From: Sphingomonadaceae bacterium
GTDB lineage: Bacteria > Pseudomonadota > Alphaproteobacteria > Sphingomonadales > Sphingomonadaceae
DNA length: 64,000 nucleotides
Direction of reading: 5' to 3'
Assembly (NCBI GenBank): GCA_027533105.1
Contig: JAPZTW010000006.1
Location: forward strand, 62,001 to 126,000
Of this stretch, positions 9,510-19,705 are shown piece by piece; within the stretch, counting starts at the first letter, position 1; each line of letters opens with the position of its first letter. The notes beneath the pieces are model-generated. The model was not told the DNA's origin and ran no database searches. It worked only from the letters and a program-made list of their open reading frames with translations. A program made the translations under genes and the position numbers.

Positions 9510-10066
9510 CTGAACAGCTTGCCCGCCATATCGATGATATCGTCCAGCGGATTGCCATCGCCGTCAAGGTCGAGCATCCCGGCCAGCCCGCCGCCCGGCC
9601 CGCTCGCGAGAATCTCGCTCACCCCGCCCAGCTGGCCGCTGCCCATGGCGCGGGCCGAAAGGTAACCGCCCACCAGCATCGCCAGCCGCGGCAGCATCTG
9701 CTTGAGCGTGGCCGGATCGATTCCCGTGCGCGCCGCAACATCGGCGGCCAGAGTGCGGCTGACATCGGCTGAGCCGAAAATCTCGCCGAGCACGCCATTG
9801 CCCCGCGCGACATCGGTCGGCTCGGGCCCCATGACATTGGCGGCCAGCGCCCCACCACCGTGGCGACCGAGCATCTCGATCATCCCGGCCAGCCCGGTTT
9901 CCCCGCCACCGGCTGCTTCGGTCTGCTTGCGAAAGCCGCCCAGGATCGCGGGCAGCATGGCCTCGGCTCCGGCGATTGCCGTTGCGGGCGCAATGCCAAG
10001 ATCTCTGGATACAGCCTCAAGACCACCGCTACGCCGCAGCGTGTCGAGCAGCACCTGCTCACTCAT
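9506..10066 (-). CDS. DUF937 family protein
   Basis: A 186 aa protein with the DUF937 pattern: an N-terminal helix LLDTLRRSGGLEAVSRDLG, an AMLPAILGGF segment and glycine-rich helical repeats. The C-terminus has LDLDGDGNPLDDIID, which resembles a calcium-loop-like acidic motif. The start at 10066 is chosen because GGAG sits 6 bases before it; a second ATG 12 bases upstream lacks a clear site. Function is not known. It forms a two-gene unit with the downstream small membrane protein. Confidence 0.72.
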   Translation of the reverse strand: MSEQVLLDTLRRSGGLEAVSRDLGIAPATAIAGAEAMLPAILGGFRKQTEAAGGGETGLAGMIEMLGRHGGGALAANVMGPEPTDVARGNGVLGEIFGSADVSRTLAADVAARTGIDPATLKQMLPRLAMLVGGYLSARAMGSGQLGGVSEILASGPGGGLAGMLDLDGDGNPLDDIIDMAGKLFR

Positions 10067-10227
10067 CGGGGACTCCATTGCGACGTTTTTTCGTTTTGAC
10101 CCGGCTGCGACCCCGTGGCCATCAGGGTTAACCCGATTATCGCTCTGTTTTCTAGCCGTATCTGCAACTAGGTACATTGCGCAGTGCGAATTTGACACAA
10201 TTGCGTGCAATCCGCACGATGCAAGGC

Positions 10228-12063
10228 ATGGATACCGCTTCGCTTTCCCGCCGCCATGCCCTCGCCCTGCTGGGGGCCGGCACCGCTTCGCTCGTCCTGC
10301 CCGGTTGTGCCGGGCGGGGCCTGGCCGAGGGCAGCGCCCCCGTCGATGCGGCCAGCTTCCTTGATTCGCTGGCCTGGTCACTGATCGCCCAGAACCCGGA
10401 ATCGGCCTCGTCGCTGGGGATTGATACCGGGGCCCATGCCCACCTGCGCGGTCAGTTGGGAGACCGCTCGGCCGCCGGACCGGCGGCAACGGCAGACCTG
10501 CTTCGCCGCGCGCTCAAGCAGGCCGAGGCGATCGACGCCGCCACGCTCGAACCCACCCTGCGCACCAGCCTGGCCGTGGTGCGCAGCGCCTTTGGCGTGG
10601 CGTTAGACGGCTTTGCCCTGCCCTATGGCGATGTCGCGGTGGGTGGCTGGCGCAATACGCCCTACGTGGTGATCCAGAATGTCGGCGGCTATCTGGACGT
10701 GCCGCGCTTCCTCGACAGCGATCACCCGGTCCGCAATGCCGCCGATGCCGAGGCCTATCTCAGCCGCCTCAACCAGTTTCCCGCGCTGCTCGATGGCGAG
10801 CTGGAGCGCATCAAGGCCGCCCGCGCGCAAGGCCTGGTGCCGCCCGCCTTCCTGCTCGACAAGGCAATCCGCCAGATGGAATCCCAGTTGGCCGCCACCC
10901 GCACCGGCGGCGATCTGGTCCAGTCGCTGGTTCGCCGCACCGCCACCATTCCCGGCGATTGGGAAGCCCGCGCCCGGGCGATCGTGACCGGCCCGGTCGT
11001 GGCAGCACTATCCCGCCAGCTTGACGAACTGAAGCAGCAGCGCGCGCTGGCAACCAACGATGCCGGGCTATGGGCGCGGCCGCGCGGGGACGAATGGTAT
11101 GCCTGGGGCCTGCGGGCCAGCACCACCACCCGCCACTCGCCCGATGAAGTCCACCGCATCGGCCAGGAGCAGCTGGCCCTGCTGCATGGCCGGATGGACC
11201 CGATCCTGCGCGGTCTTGGCTACACCAGCGGCACGGTGGGCGAACGGATGACCGCGCTGGGCAAGGACCCGCGATTTGCCTTCCCCAATACCGATGCCGG
11301 CCGGGCGGAAATCATCGCGCTGATGCAATCCAAGGTCGATTTCATGCGCGCCCAGGCCCCCCGCGCTTTCCGCAACCCGGTCCGGGGCAACCTCGAGATC
11401 CGCCGTCTGCCCCCGGCCGAGGAGGCCGGCGCGCCCGGTGCCTATGGCGGGGCTGGCTCGATCGACGGTTCGATCCCCGGCAAGATCTGGCTCAACCTCA
11501 GCAATACCGAGCTGCACAGCCGCTACTCGATCCCCACCCTGGGCTTCCACGAAGGCATTTTCGGCCATGTCTGGCAGGGCGAATATGCCAATCGCCTGCC
11601 GCTGATCCGCACGCTGCTCGCCTTCAACGCCTATTCCGAGGGCTGGGCGCTGTATGCCGAGACGCTGGGCGACGAACTGGGGGCCTATGATGGCGATCCG
11701 GTCGGCCAGCTCGGCTACCTGCAATCCATCGCCTTCCGCGCCTGCCGCCTGGTGGTCGATACCGGCCTGCACGCCAAGCGCTGGACCCGCGAACAGGCGA
11801 TTGACTGGTTTGCCACCACCAACGGTTCGGGCCGCGCCGAAGTGACCAGCGAGGTTGACCGGTACTGTTCGTGGCCGGGACAGGCCTGCGGCTACAAGAT
11901 CGGCCACAGCGAAATCCTGAGCCAGCGCGACCGCGCCAAGGCGGAGCTGGGCACGAAGTATGACCTGCGCGATTACAACGATGCCGTGGTCGGTGGTGGC
12001 AATGTGCCGCTCGACGTGCTGGCCGGTCAGGTCGATCGCTACATCGCCGCGACCAAGGGCTGA
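10228..12063 (+). CDS. DUF885 family secreted lipoprotein, putative metallopeptidase-like
   Basis: A 611 aa product whose N-terminus has a twin-arginine-like SRRHALALLG followed by LVLPGC, a lipobox, so export and lipidation are likely. The body matches the DUF885 family of presumed carboxypeptidase-like proteins. The metal-site region reads HEGIFGHVWQ, with the EGWALYAE motif about 40 residues later. Most family members have HExxPGHH, so the third histidine is missing here. RYCSWPGQACGYKIG near the C-terminus is another family motif. The start at MDTASL is preferred; an ATG 9 bases upstream is possible. Confidence 0.82.
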   Translation: MDTASLSRRHALALLGAGTASLVLPGCAGRGLAEGSAPVDAASFLDSLAWSLIAQNPESASSLGIDTGAHAHLRGQLGDRSAAGPAATADLLRRALKQAEAIDAATLEPTLRTSLAVVRSAFGVALDGFALPYGDVAVGGWRNTPYVVIQNVGGYLDVPRFLDSDHPVRNAADAEAYLSRLNQFPALLDGELERIKAARAQGLVPPAFLLDKAIRQMESQLAATRTGGDLVQSLVRRTATIPGDWEARARAIVTGPVVAALSRQLDELKQQRALATNDAGLWARPRGDEWYAWGLRASTTTRHSPDEVHRIGQEQLALLHGRMDPILRGLGYTSGTVGERMTALGKDPRFAFPNTDAGRAEIIALMQSKVDFMRAQAPRAFRNPVRGNLEIRRLPPAEEAGAPGAYGGAGSIDGSIPGKIWLNLSNTELHSRYSIPTLGFHEGIFGHVWQGEYANRLPLIRTLLAFNAYSEGWALYAETLGDELGAYDGDPVGQLGYLQSIAFRACRLVVDTGLHAKRWTREQAIDWFATTNGSGRAEVTSEVDRYCSWPGQACGYKIGHSEILSQRDRAKAELGTKYDLRDYNDAVVGGGNVPLDVLAGQVDRYIAATKG

Positions 12064-12065
12064 AC

Positions 12066-12104
12066 GGCCCGGCTCCGGGTCAATCGCTGACCCGGAGCCG
12101 GGCC
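12066..12104. terminator. Perfect 17 bp stem-loop between convergent genes
   Basis: GGCCCGGCTCCGGGTCA pairs exactly with its reverse complement across the 5-base loop ATCGC. It lies 2 bases after the DUF885 stop and 7 bases from the convergent pckA stop, so it probably ends transcription from both sides. There is no T-tract on either side. Confidence 0.75.
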
Positions 12105-12111
12105 GATCGGA

Positions 12112-13761
<1,650 letters not shown>

Positions 13762-13767
<6 letters not shown>

Positions 13768-13777
13768 ACGAATGCAG
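13762..13777. promoter_or_regulatory. CG-centred palindrome at the pckA 5' end
   Basis: CTGCATACGAATGCAG is symmetrical in 7 of 8 pairs around a central CG, the form of many LacI-family operators. It overlaps the annotated pckA ATG, which argues either that the ATG is not used or that the site blocks initiation. The binding protein is unknown. Confidence 0.45.
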
Positions 13778-13944
13778 GGATTCGAAAGCGCGCATAGCGG
13801 GGCGGCTGGCGGGCGTCAAACCATTGGCGGCAGGCCGTGGACAAGCAGTTCTTGTGCTACCGGTGGACAAGCTTTCAAGGCACCATGGCCGGGCATTTGC
13901 CTCACTGCCGCGAAGGCTGTAACCCTTGGCCCGCAGAGCTGCCG

Positions 13945-14691
13945 ATGGAACCCACTTCGCCCCCCCTTTCCCAAGCGCCCGCCCCTCAGACGATTGCGCT
14001 GGTCGACGATGATCGCAACATCCTGACCAGCGTTTCGATCGGGCTGCAGGCCGAAGGGTTTGTCACCCGGGTCTATTCCGATGGCGAGGCGGCGCTGAAG
14101 GCCCTGCTCGACAATCCGCCAGACCTGGCCGTCTGCGACGTGAAGATGCCCCGGCTCGACGGGTTCGAACTGCTCCGCCGCCTGCGCGAGAAATCGGCCC
14201 TGCCGGTGATCTTCCTGACCAGCAAGGATGAGGAGCAGGACGAAGCGCAGGGGCTTTCGCTGGGGGCGGACGACTATATCACCAAGCCGTTCAGCCAGCG
14301 GCTGCTGGTCGCCCGGATCCGCGCGATCCTGCGCCGGACCGAGCTGGTCCGGGGTGAGGCCGAAACCGCCGAACCGCCACCCCAGGGCGAAACGATCCGG
14401 CGCGGACGGCTGGAAATGGACCCGGCCCGCCACCGCGTCAGCTGGGATGGCCAGCCGGTTTCGCTGACCGTCACCGAATTCCTGATCCTCGAAGCGCTGG
14501 CGCAACGCCCCGGCGTGATCAAGAGCCGCAACCAGCTGATGGACGCCGCCTACAGCGAGGACGTTTTCGTCGACGACCGGACGATCGACAGCCATATCAA
14601 GCGCCTGCGCCGCAAGTTCCGCGCCGTCGATCCCGAATTCGCCGCGGTCGAGACGCTTTATGGCGCGGGCTACTCCTTCACCGATGGCTGA
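13945..14691 (+). CDS. chvI: Two-component response regulator ChvI (OmpR family)
   Basis: A 248 aa DNA-binding regulator of the ChvG/ChvI (ExoS/ChvI) envelope and acid-response system. The receiver domain has the acidic pocket LVDDD, the phosphoacceptor Asp in [10 protein letters not shown], the switch residues FLTSKD and the Lys in YITKPFS. The C-terminal winged helix ends [10 protein letters not shown]...[10 protein letters not shown]. The start at MEPTSPPL is chosen over the longer ORF because it precedes the receiver domain by about 18 residues as in relatives. The stop overlaps chvG by 8 bases. Confidence 0.88.
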   Translation: MEPTSPPLSQAPAPQTIALVDDDRNILTSVSIGLQAEGFVTRVYSDGEAALKALLDNPPDLAVCDVKMPRLDGFELLRRLREKSALPVIFLTSKDEEQDEAQGLSLGADDYITKPFSQRLLVARIRAILRRTELVRGEAETAEPPPQGETIRRGRLEMDPARHRVSWDGQPVSLTVTEFLILEALAQRPGVIKSRNQLMDAAYSEDVFVDDRTIDSHIKRLRRKFRAVDPEFAAVETLYGAGYSFTDG

Positions 14692-16270
14692 CCCCGCCGC
14701 CACCCGCCCGGTCCGCGCCTGGAACCGTCGCGACTGGACCCGGCGCACCTCGCTGACGGCGCGCATCCTCGCGGTCAACATCATCGCGTTGGGCCTTATG
14801 GCGGGCAGCCTCTTCTACCTCGATTCCTATCGCAAGCAGCTCCTGGCCGAGCGGTTCCGGCTGGCCCAGGCCGAAGTGGCCATCGCGGCCGAAGGGCTGG
14901 CGGCGGCGGCCCCAGCCCGGCGCGAAGTCCTGCTAACCGATATCGGCCGGCATCAGGAGCTGCGGCTGCGCTTTTATGCCGCCGATGGCCGCCTGCTGGC
15001 GGACAGTTTTGCCGCTGGCCCGACCTTCACTCTCGCCGATCCGGAAGCGCAGGGGATATTGCTGAAAGCGGCGCGATGGATCGATGCGGCGATGAACTGG
15101 GCGCTCGGCTCTGACCCGATCCCGGCCTATGCCGACCCGGCGCTGGACCGGGCCGAGGCCTGGCCCGAGCTGGCCGAAGCGCGTCGGCTGGGCGCCAGCG
15201 TGATCCGCCTGCGCGCCGCGCCCGATGAAACCCCGATGATCAACGCCGCCGCCCCGGTCGGCCGCGATGGCAGCACCCTCCTTGCCACCCGCAATGCGCC
15301 CGACATTACCCAGGCGGTGCGCGATGCCCGCGGCACCCTGGCGATCGTGCTGGCGGTGACCCTGCTGATCTCGATCCAGCTTTCGCTATTCCTGGCGCGC
15401 ACGATCGTCCAGCCGCTGCGGATGCTGGTGCGCGCCGCGATCCGGGTGCGTTTGGGGCGCGAGCGCGAGGTCGTCGTGCCGCGCCTGCCCGACCGGCGCG
15501 ACGAGATCGGCCTGCTGGCCCGCGCCATTTCGGACATGTCGTCCGCCCTGCGCCACCGGATCGATGCGGGCGAGCGGTTTGCCGCCGATGTCGCGCACGA
15601 GATCAAGAACCCGCTCGCCTCGCTCCGCTCCGCGCTCGAATCGCTCGGCAAGGTGGAGGACGAGGCCCTGCGCCGCCAGCTGACCGAGATTGCCGCGCAC
15701 GACGTGCGGCGGATCGACCGGCTGGTGACCGAAATCGCCGAGATCAGCCGGATCGACGCCCAGTTGACCCGCAGCCGCTTCGTTGCAGTCAACCTGTTGG
15801 CCCTTGCCCGCTCGCTGGTGGCCGAGCGCGAGGAACGCGGCAGCGACGGGCGCTGCACCCTCGCTGTCATCGCGGTCGGCAATGGCCCGTGGGACGCGCC
15901 GGGCGATGCGGCGCAGCTGGAACGGGTGCTCGAAAACCTGCTCGACAATGCGATCTCGTTCTCGCCGCCCGGCGGCGACGTGGTGGTGACGCTGGAGCGC
16001 CAGCACGACCGGCTGGAACTGGCGGTGACCGACGAAGGACCGGGCATCCCGCTCGAAGCGCGCGAGAAGGTGTTCGAACGGTTCCACTCGCTGCGCCCGC
16101 AGGGTGAGGATTTCGGCAGCCATTCGGGCCTGGGCCTGGCCATCGCCCGGACCATTGCCGAAGCCCACGACGGCAGCCTGTTCGCCTCCGACCGGGCCGA
16201 TGGCAAGCGCGGCGCGCGGCTGGTGCTGCACCTGCCGCTGGTCGATGAAGCGCCGGAGGATGGCGAATGA
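14684..16270 (+). CDS. chvG: Sensor histidine kinase ChvG
   Basis: The 528 aa membrane partner of ChvI. A first membrane helix (about residues 27-47, [19 protein letters not shown]) and a second (about 223-244, [19 protein letters not shown]) bracket a periplasmic sensor domain, with a HAMP linker after it. The phosphoacceptor is in [23 protein letters not shown]; the ATPase has N box [14 protein letters not shown]1 VTDEGPGIP and G2 [11 protein letters not shown]. It overlaps chvI upstream and hprK downstream (GAATGA), so the cluster is one operon. Confidence 0.9.
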   Translation: MADPAATRPVRAWNRRDWTRRTSLTARILAVNIIALGLMAGSLFYLDSYRKQLLAERFRLAQAEVAIAAEGLAAAAPARREVLLTDIGRHQELRLRFYAADGRLLADSFAAGPTFTLADPEAQGILLKAARWIDAAMNWALGSDPIPAYADPALDRAEAWPELAEARRLGASVIRLRAAPDETPMINAAAPVGRDGSTLLATRNAPDITQAVRDARGTLAIVLAVTLLISIQLSLFLARTIVQPLRMLVRAAIRVRLGREREVVVPRLPDRRDEIGLLARAISDMSSALRHRIDAGERFAADVAHEIKNPLASLRSALESLGKVEDEALRRQLTEIAAHDVRRIDRLVTEIAEISRIDAQLTRSRFVAVNLLALARSLVAEREERGSDGRCTLAVIAVGNGPWDAPGDAAQLERVLENLLDNAISFSPPGGDVVVTLERQHDRLELAVTDEGPGIPLEAREKVFERFHSLRPQGEDFGSHSGLGLAIARTIAEAHDGSLFASDRADGKRGARLVLHLPLVDEAPEDGE

Positions 16271-16722
16271 GCCGCACCATCCAGGCTGGCTGCGTGGCGA
16301 TCGACGGTCGCGCCGTGCTGATCCTGGGCGAGCCAGGCCTCGGCAAGTCCAGCCTCGCGCTGGCCCTGATCGATCGCGGCGGCGTGCTGGTCGGCGATGA
16401 CGGGGTGACGCTCGCAGCGCAGGACGGTCGCCTCATTGCCAGCCCGCCGCCCAACATCGCGGGGCTGATCGAGGTCCGCAATGTCGGTCTGATCACCCTG
16501 CCCACCGCCAGCGGTGTGCCGGTCGCGCTGGCGCTGATGCTCGACCCGGCGGCGGAGCGCTTGGCTGAGGCGGCGGAAGTGTTCGAACTGGACGGGGCTT
16601 CAGTCCCCATGCTGCGGCTCTGGCCAGGCAGTCCGGTGCTGGCGCTGCGAGCCGAAGCGGCCTTGCGGCGCTGGGGGCTTTCCTTTGCCGCGCCCGCACC
16701 CCACATGGGGGCCACGCCATGA
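16267..16722 (+). CDS. hprK: HPr kinase/phosphorylase, short catalytic form
   Basis: Phosphorylates or dephosphorylates HPr on its regulatory serine. The 151 aa protein is only the C-terminal catalytic domain; the Gram-positive enzyme has an extra N-terminal domain, and the short form is usual in alphaproteobacteria. The Walker A is GEPGLGKSSLAL (about residues 21-32) and GDDGVTL follows. The target HPr is encoded two genes downstream. Start overlaps chvG by 4 bases; stop overlaps rapZ by 4 bases. Confidence 0.88.
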   Translation: MSRTIQAGCVAIDGRAVLILGEPGLGKSSLALALIDRGGVLVGDDGVTLAAQDGRLIASPPPNIAGLIEVRNVGLITLPTASGVPVALALMLDPAAERLAEAAEVFELDGASVPMLRLWPGSPVLALRAEAALRRWGLSFAAPAPHMGATP

Positions 16723-17639
16723 CCGATCCCGCCACTGCCCCCGCCCGCCAACGCGTCCTGCTGGTCACCGGCCTGCTGGGCGCGGGCAAGACCACGGCGC
16801 TCAAGGTGCTGGAAGACCTGGGCTGGGAAACCATCGACAACTTCCCGATCCGCCTGCTCGACCGGATGATCGACAGCCCCGATGCCCCGCCGGCCGAATT
16901 GCGCCCACCGCTGGCGATCGGCTTCGATGCGCGGACCCGCGGCTTCGATGCCAGCAAGGTGATCGACCGGGTGAAGAAGCTGGTCGAACGCCCGGACCTG
17001 GAGCTGACCACCCTGTTCCTCGATTGCGCCGGGGCCGAGCTGGAGCGGCGCTACAACGAGACCCGCCGCCGCCATCCGCTGGCACAGGACCTGCCCGTCC
17101 CCGCCGGGATCGCCGCCGAGCGCGAGCTGCTGGAGCCGCTGCGGCGCTGGGCCGACCTGGTCATGAGCACCACGCAGTTCAGCACGAATGACCTGCAGCA
17201 GGCCCTGCGCGAACGGTTCCTGTCCAGCGCGCCGCAGGGGACCACCATCACCGTCACCAGCTTCGGCTTTTCGCGCGGGATGCCGCCGGTGGCCGATCTG
17301 GTGTTCGACATGCGCTTCCTCGATAACCCGCACTGGGACGAAACCCTGCGCCCGCTGACCGGGCAGGACGCGGCCGTGGGCGCCCACATCCAGAAGGATC
17401 CGGCCTGGGCCGAGGCCTTTGCGCGGATCCGCGATCTCGTGCTGTTGCTGGTCCCGCGCTATGCCGCGCAGGGCAAGGCCTATGTCAACATTGCCTTCGG
17501 CTGCACCGGCGGGCGGCACCGCTCGGTCTTTTCCGCCGAACAGCTGGCCGAAGCCCTGCGCGAGGCCGGATTTTCCCCCACCGTGATCCACCGCAACCTG
17601 GGCTCGCGGGCGGCCGATCTGGTCGAAGGTAGGCATTGA
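16719..17639 (+). CDS. rapZ: RNase adapter protein RapZ
   Basis: A 306 aa member of the RapZ/YvcJ family of nucleotide-binding adapters; in enterobacteria it steers RNase E to the glmZ small RNA and controls glucosamine-6-phosphate synthesis. The Walker A GLLGAGKTTALK lies near residue 18, the Walker B-like LTTLFLDCAGAELERRY near 100, and the C-terminal signature AFGCTGGRHRSVFSAEQLAE matches the family. Its place between hprK and the EIIA gene is the conserved alphaproteobacterial order. The RNA target here is unknown. Confidence 0.9.
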   Translation: MTDPATAPARQRVLLVTGLLGAGKTTALKVLEDLGWETIDNFPIRLLDRMIDSPDAPPAELRPPLAIGFDARTRGFDASKVIDRVKKLVERPDLELTTLFLDCAGAELERRYNETRRRHPLAQDLPVPAGIAAERELLEPLRRWADLVMSTTQFSTNDLQQALRERFLSSAPQGTTITVTSFGFSRGMPPVADLVFDMRFLDNPHWDETLRPLTGQDAAVGAHIQKDPAWAEAFARIRDLVLLLVPRYAAQGKAYVNIAFGCTGGRHRSVFSAEQLAEALREAGFSPTVIHRNLGSRAADLVEGRH

Positions 17640-17721
17640 CCGTGTGCGGATTCGGCGGCATGGCCCTGCCCCTCTCCCCGGCGGGAATCGCTGGTCCAGG
17701 ATTTCGGAGCATCTCCCCCGC

Positions 17722-18126
17722 ATGATCGGCCTGATCCTTGTAACCCACGGCAAGCTGGCCGATGAGTTCGTCAACGCGATGCAGCACGTCGTTGGGCGGC
17801 AGGACGCCGTGGCGACCGTGTGCATCGGCCCGAACGACGACATGGAGGCCCGCCGCCAGGAAATCGCTGAAGCGGTCGATCGGGTGAACAGCGGCGCGGG
17901 CGTGATCATCCTGACCGACCTGTTCGGCGGCACGCCGTCAAACCTCGCGATCTCGCTGATGAAGCAGGGCAAGGTCGAGGTGATCGCCGGGATCAACCTG
18001 CCGATGCTGATCCGCCTCGCCAAGGCCCGCACCTGCATGAGCCTGCCCAAGGCGACCGAAGCGGCGCGCGATGCCGGGCGCAATTACATCACCATCGCAT
18101 CGGAGTTCCTGGGGCAGGACGCCTGA
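17722..18126 (+). CDS. PTS EIIA component, mannose (EIIA-Man) type
   Basis: A 134 aa phosphocarrier. The phosphorylated histidine is in LILVTHGKLADEF (about residue 9) and the family motif VIILTDLFGGTPSNLA is near residue 60. No IIB or IIC permease gene is nearby, so it belongs to a regulatory phosphorelay rather than a sugar transporter. An 82-base gap separates it from rapZ; HPr follows 34 bases later. Confidence 0.9.
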   Translation: MIGLILVTHGKLADEFVNAMQHVVGRQDAVATVCIGPNDDMEARRQEIAEAVDRVNSGAGVIILTDLFGGTPSNLAISLMKQGKVEVIAGINLPMLIRLAKARTCMSLPKATEAARDAGRNYITIASEFLGQDA

Positions 18127-18160
18127 GCGAAAAGCATATCCTGGGGGGGATTAGAGAGCC

Positions 18161-18439
18161 ATGACCGAAGTCCGTGAAACGGTCGAGATCGTCAATAACC
18201 GGGGGCTTCATGCCCGGGCCAGCGCCAAGTTCGTCAACGCCGTCACCCAGCTGTGCAGCGGGCTGAGCGTGCGCGTGGAAAAGGATGGCAACGAAGCCGC
18301 CGGGGCATCGATCCTGGGCCTGATGATGCTCGGCGCGGCCAAGGGCGATACGGTGGAGATCATCGTCAGCGGCGAAGGCAGCGAACAGGCGCTGCTCAAG
18401 CTGGTCGGCCTCGTCAAGGACGGCTTCGGCGAGGATTGA
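18161..18439 (+). CDS. ptsH: Phosphocarrier protein HPr
   Basis: A 92 aa HPr. The EI-phosphorylated histidine is in NNRGLHARASAKFV (about residue 17) and the HprK-phosphorylated serine is in GASILGLMML (about residue 48). It passes phosphate to the EIIA protein encoded just upstream and is the expected substrate of HprK. EI itself is not in the window. Confidence 0.92.
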   Translation: MTEVRETVEIVNNRGLHARASAKFVNAVTQLCSGLSVRVEKDGNEAAGASILGLMMLGAAKGDTVEIIVSGEGSEQALLKLVGLVKDGFGED

Positions 18440-18443
18440 GCAT

Positions 18444-19247
18444 TTGACCCGCCGCCAGATCACCGGCTTTTCCAACCCCACGGTCAAGGCGCTGCGGGCG
18501 CTGCGCGAAAAGAAGCATCGCAAGGCCGCGGGCAAGTTCCTGGCCGAAGGACTGCGGCTGCTGACCGACGCGCGCGAAAGCGGCCACCTGCCCGAAGTGC
18601 TGGTCATGGCCGAAGGCCGCGATCCGCACCCCTTGCTGGCCGCGCTGGAGGCCGATGTCCTTAGCGCCGGCGGCGAAGTGATCGAGACCAGCGCGGAGAT
18701 CCTGGGCAAGATCACCGGCAAGGACAATCCGCAGGCGGTCTGCGGCGTCTTTGCCGAATTCGATACCAGCCTCGCCGCGCTTGACCGTTCGCGCGCGAAG
18801 ATCTGGCTGGTCGCCCAGGCGCTGCGCGATCCGGGCAACCTTGGCACCATGCTGCGCACCGGTGACGCGGTCGGCGCGGGCGGGCTGATCCTGCTCGACG
18901 ATTGCGCCGATCCCTTTTCCGCCGAGGCCGTGCGGGCCAGCATGGGCGCGGTGTTCACCCAAGCGATCGCCCTCGCCCGGTGGGACGAATTCCTGCCCTG
19001 GCTGCGCAGCGGCGACAGGCAACTCGTCGCCGCCTCCCTCCGCGATGCCGTGCCTTATCGCGGCGCGCCCTATGCAGCGCCGTGTTTCATCATGGTCGGC
19101 AACGAGAGCCGCGGCCTGCCCGAGGAATACGAGGCGGCCTGCGACCTGCGCGTCACCATGCCGATGAAGGGCCGCGCCGACAGCCTCAACGCCGCGGTCG
19201 CCGGGGCGGTGCTGGCCTATGAAGTGCTGGATGCGCTGGGCGGATAA
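18444..19247 (+). CDS. TrmH/SpoU family RNA 2'-O-methyltransferase
   Basis: A 267 aa SPOUT-fold methyltransferase. RDPGNLGTMLRTGDAVGAG, MVGNESRGLPEE and MPMKGRADSLNAAVAGAVLAYE are the three family motifs, and the N-terminal RRQITGFSNPTVKALRAL forms the RNA-binding segment. The start is a TTG four bases after the HPr stop, with GAGG 9 bases upstream. Whether rRNA or tRNA is modified cannot be told. Confidence 0.87.
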   Translation: MTRRQITGFSNPTVKALRALREKKHRKAAGKFLAEGLRLLTDARESGHLPEVLVMAEGRDPHPLLAALEADVLSAGGEVIETSAEILGKITGKDNPQAVCGVFAEFDTSLAALDRSRAKIWLVAQALRDPGNLGTMLRTGDAVGAGGLILLDDCADPFSAEAVRASMGAVFTQAIALARWDEFLPWLRSGDRQLVAASLRDAVPYRGAPYAAPCFIMVGNESRGLPEEYEAACDLRVTMPMKGRADSLNAAVAGAVLAYEVLDALGG

Positions 19248-19291
19248 GTCGTTCAGCCATCGATCAGGCAGGATTGCCGATAGCGCAAATC

Positions 19292-19705
19292 ATGATCCGC
19301 CAAACCTTGCTCATCGCCCTGCCCTTTCTTGCTGCCTGCGCCACGCCCCAGGCGGGTGCCGATACCGGCCCCGAGGCCAGGCCAGACATGCCGCTGACCA
19401 GCTGGACCTTCGTTTCGATCGACGGACAGAAGCCGGTCTCCGAACGGGCTGAGCTCAGGATCTACGAAAAGCGCATCGCCGCCACGGTCGGCTGCAATGG
19501 TCTGGGTGGCGATCTTCAGATCGTCGCCGACCAGCTCAAGGTCGGGCCGATCATTTCGACCCAGATGTATTGCGATGGGCTGATGGAACAGGAACGCGCC
19601 GTGGCCGAACTGCTCGGTGCCTCGCCAGCATTCTTCGTCGAGAACGGCCATATGGGGATCCGTTCCGAAAAGCATGTCGCCGAACTGGTCCGCAAGGTGG
19701 TCTAG
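19292..19705 (+). CDS. META-domain (HslJ-like) lipoprotein
   Basis: A 137 aa secreted protein. The N-terminus MIRQTLLIALPFLAAC is a lipoprotein signal with the lipobox Cys at residue 16. The rest has the META-domain pattern: W-x-F-V-S-I-D-G, an AATVGCNGLGGDL strand and MYCDGLMEQE. Such proteins are linked to stress or heat-shock phenotypes. Its stop overlaps the convergent rmuC stop by 4 bases. A TTG 18 bases upstream is an alternative start. Confidence 0.78.
   Translation: MIRQTLLIALPFLAACATPQAGADTGPEARPDMPLTSWTFVSIDGQKPVSERAELRIYEKRIAATVGCNGLGGDLQIVADQLKVGPIISTQMYCDGLMEQERAVAELLGASPAFFVENGHMGIRSEKHVAELVRKVV

Noticed and set aside
16267-16722. hprK as a truncated gene
   Set aside because: The short catalytic-domain form is normal for alphaproteobacteria, and start and stop overlap its neighbours.
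15867-18083. 738 aa minus-strand ORF opposite chvG-hprK-rapZ
   Set aside because: Spans several real genes on the other strand and has low-complexity composition.
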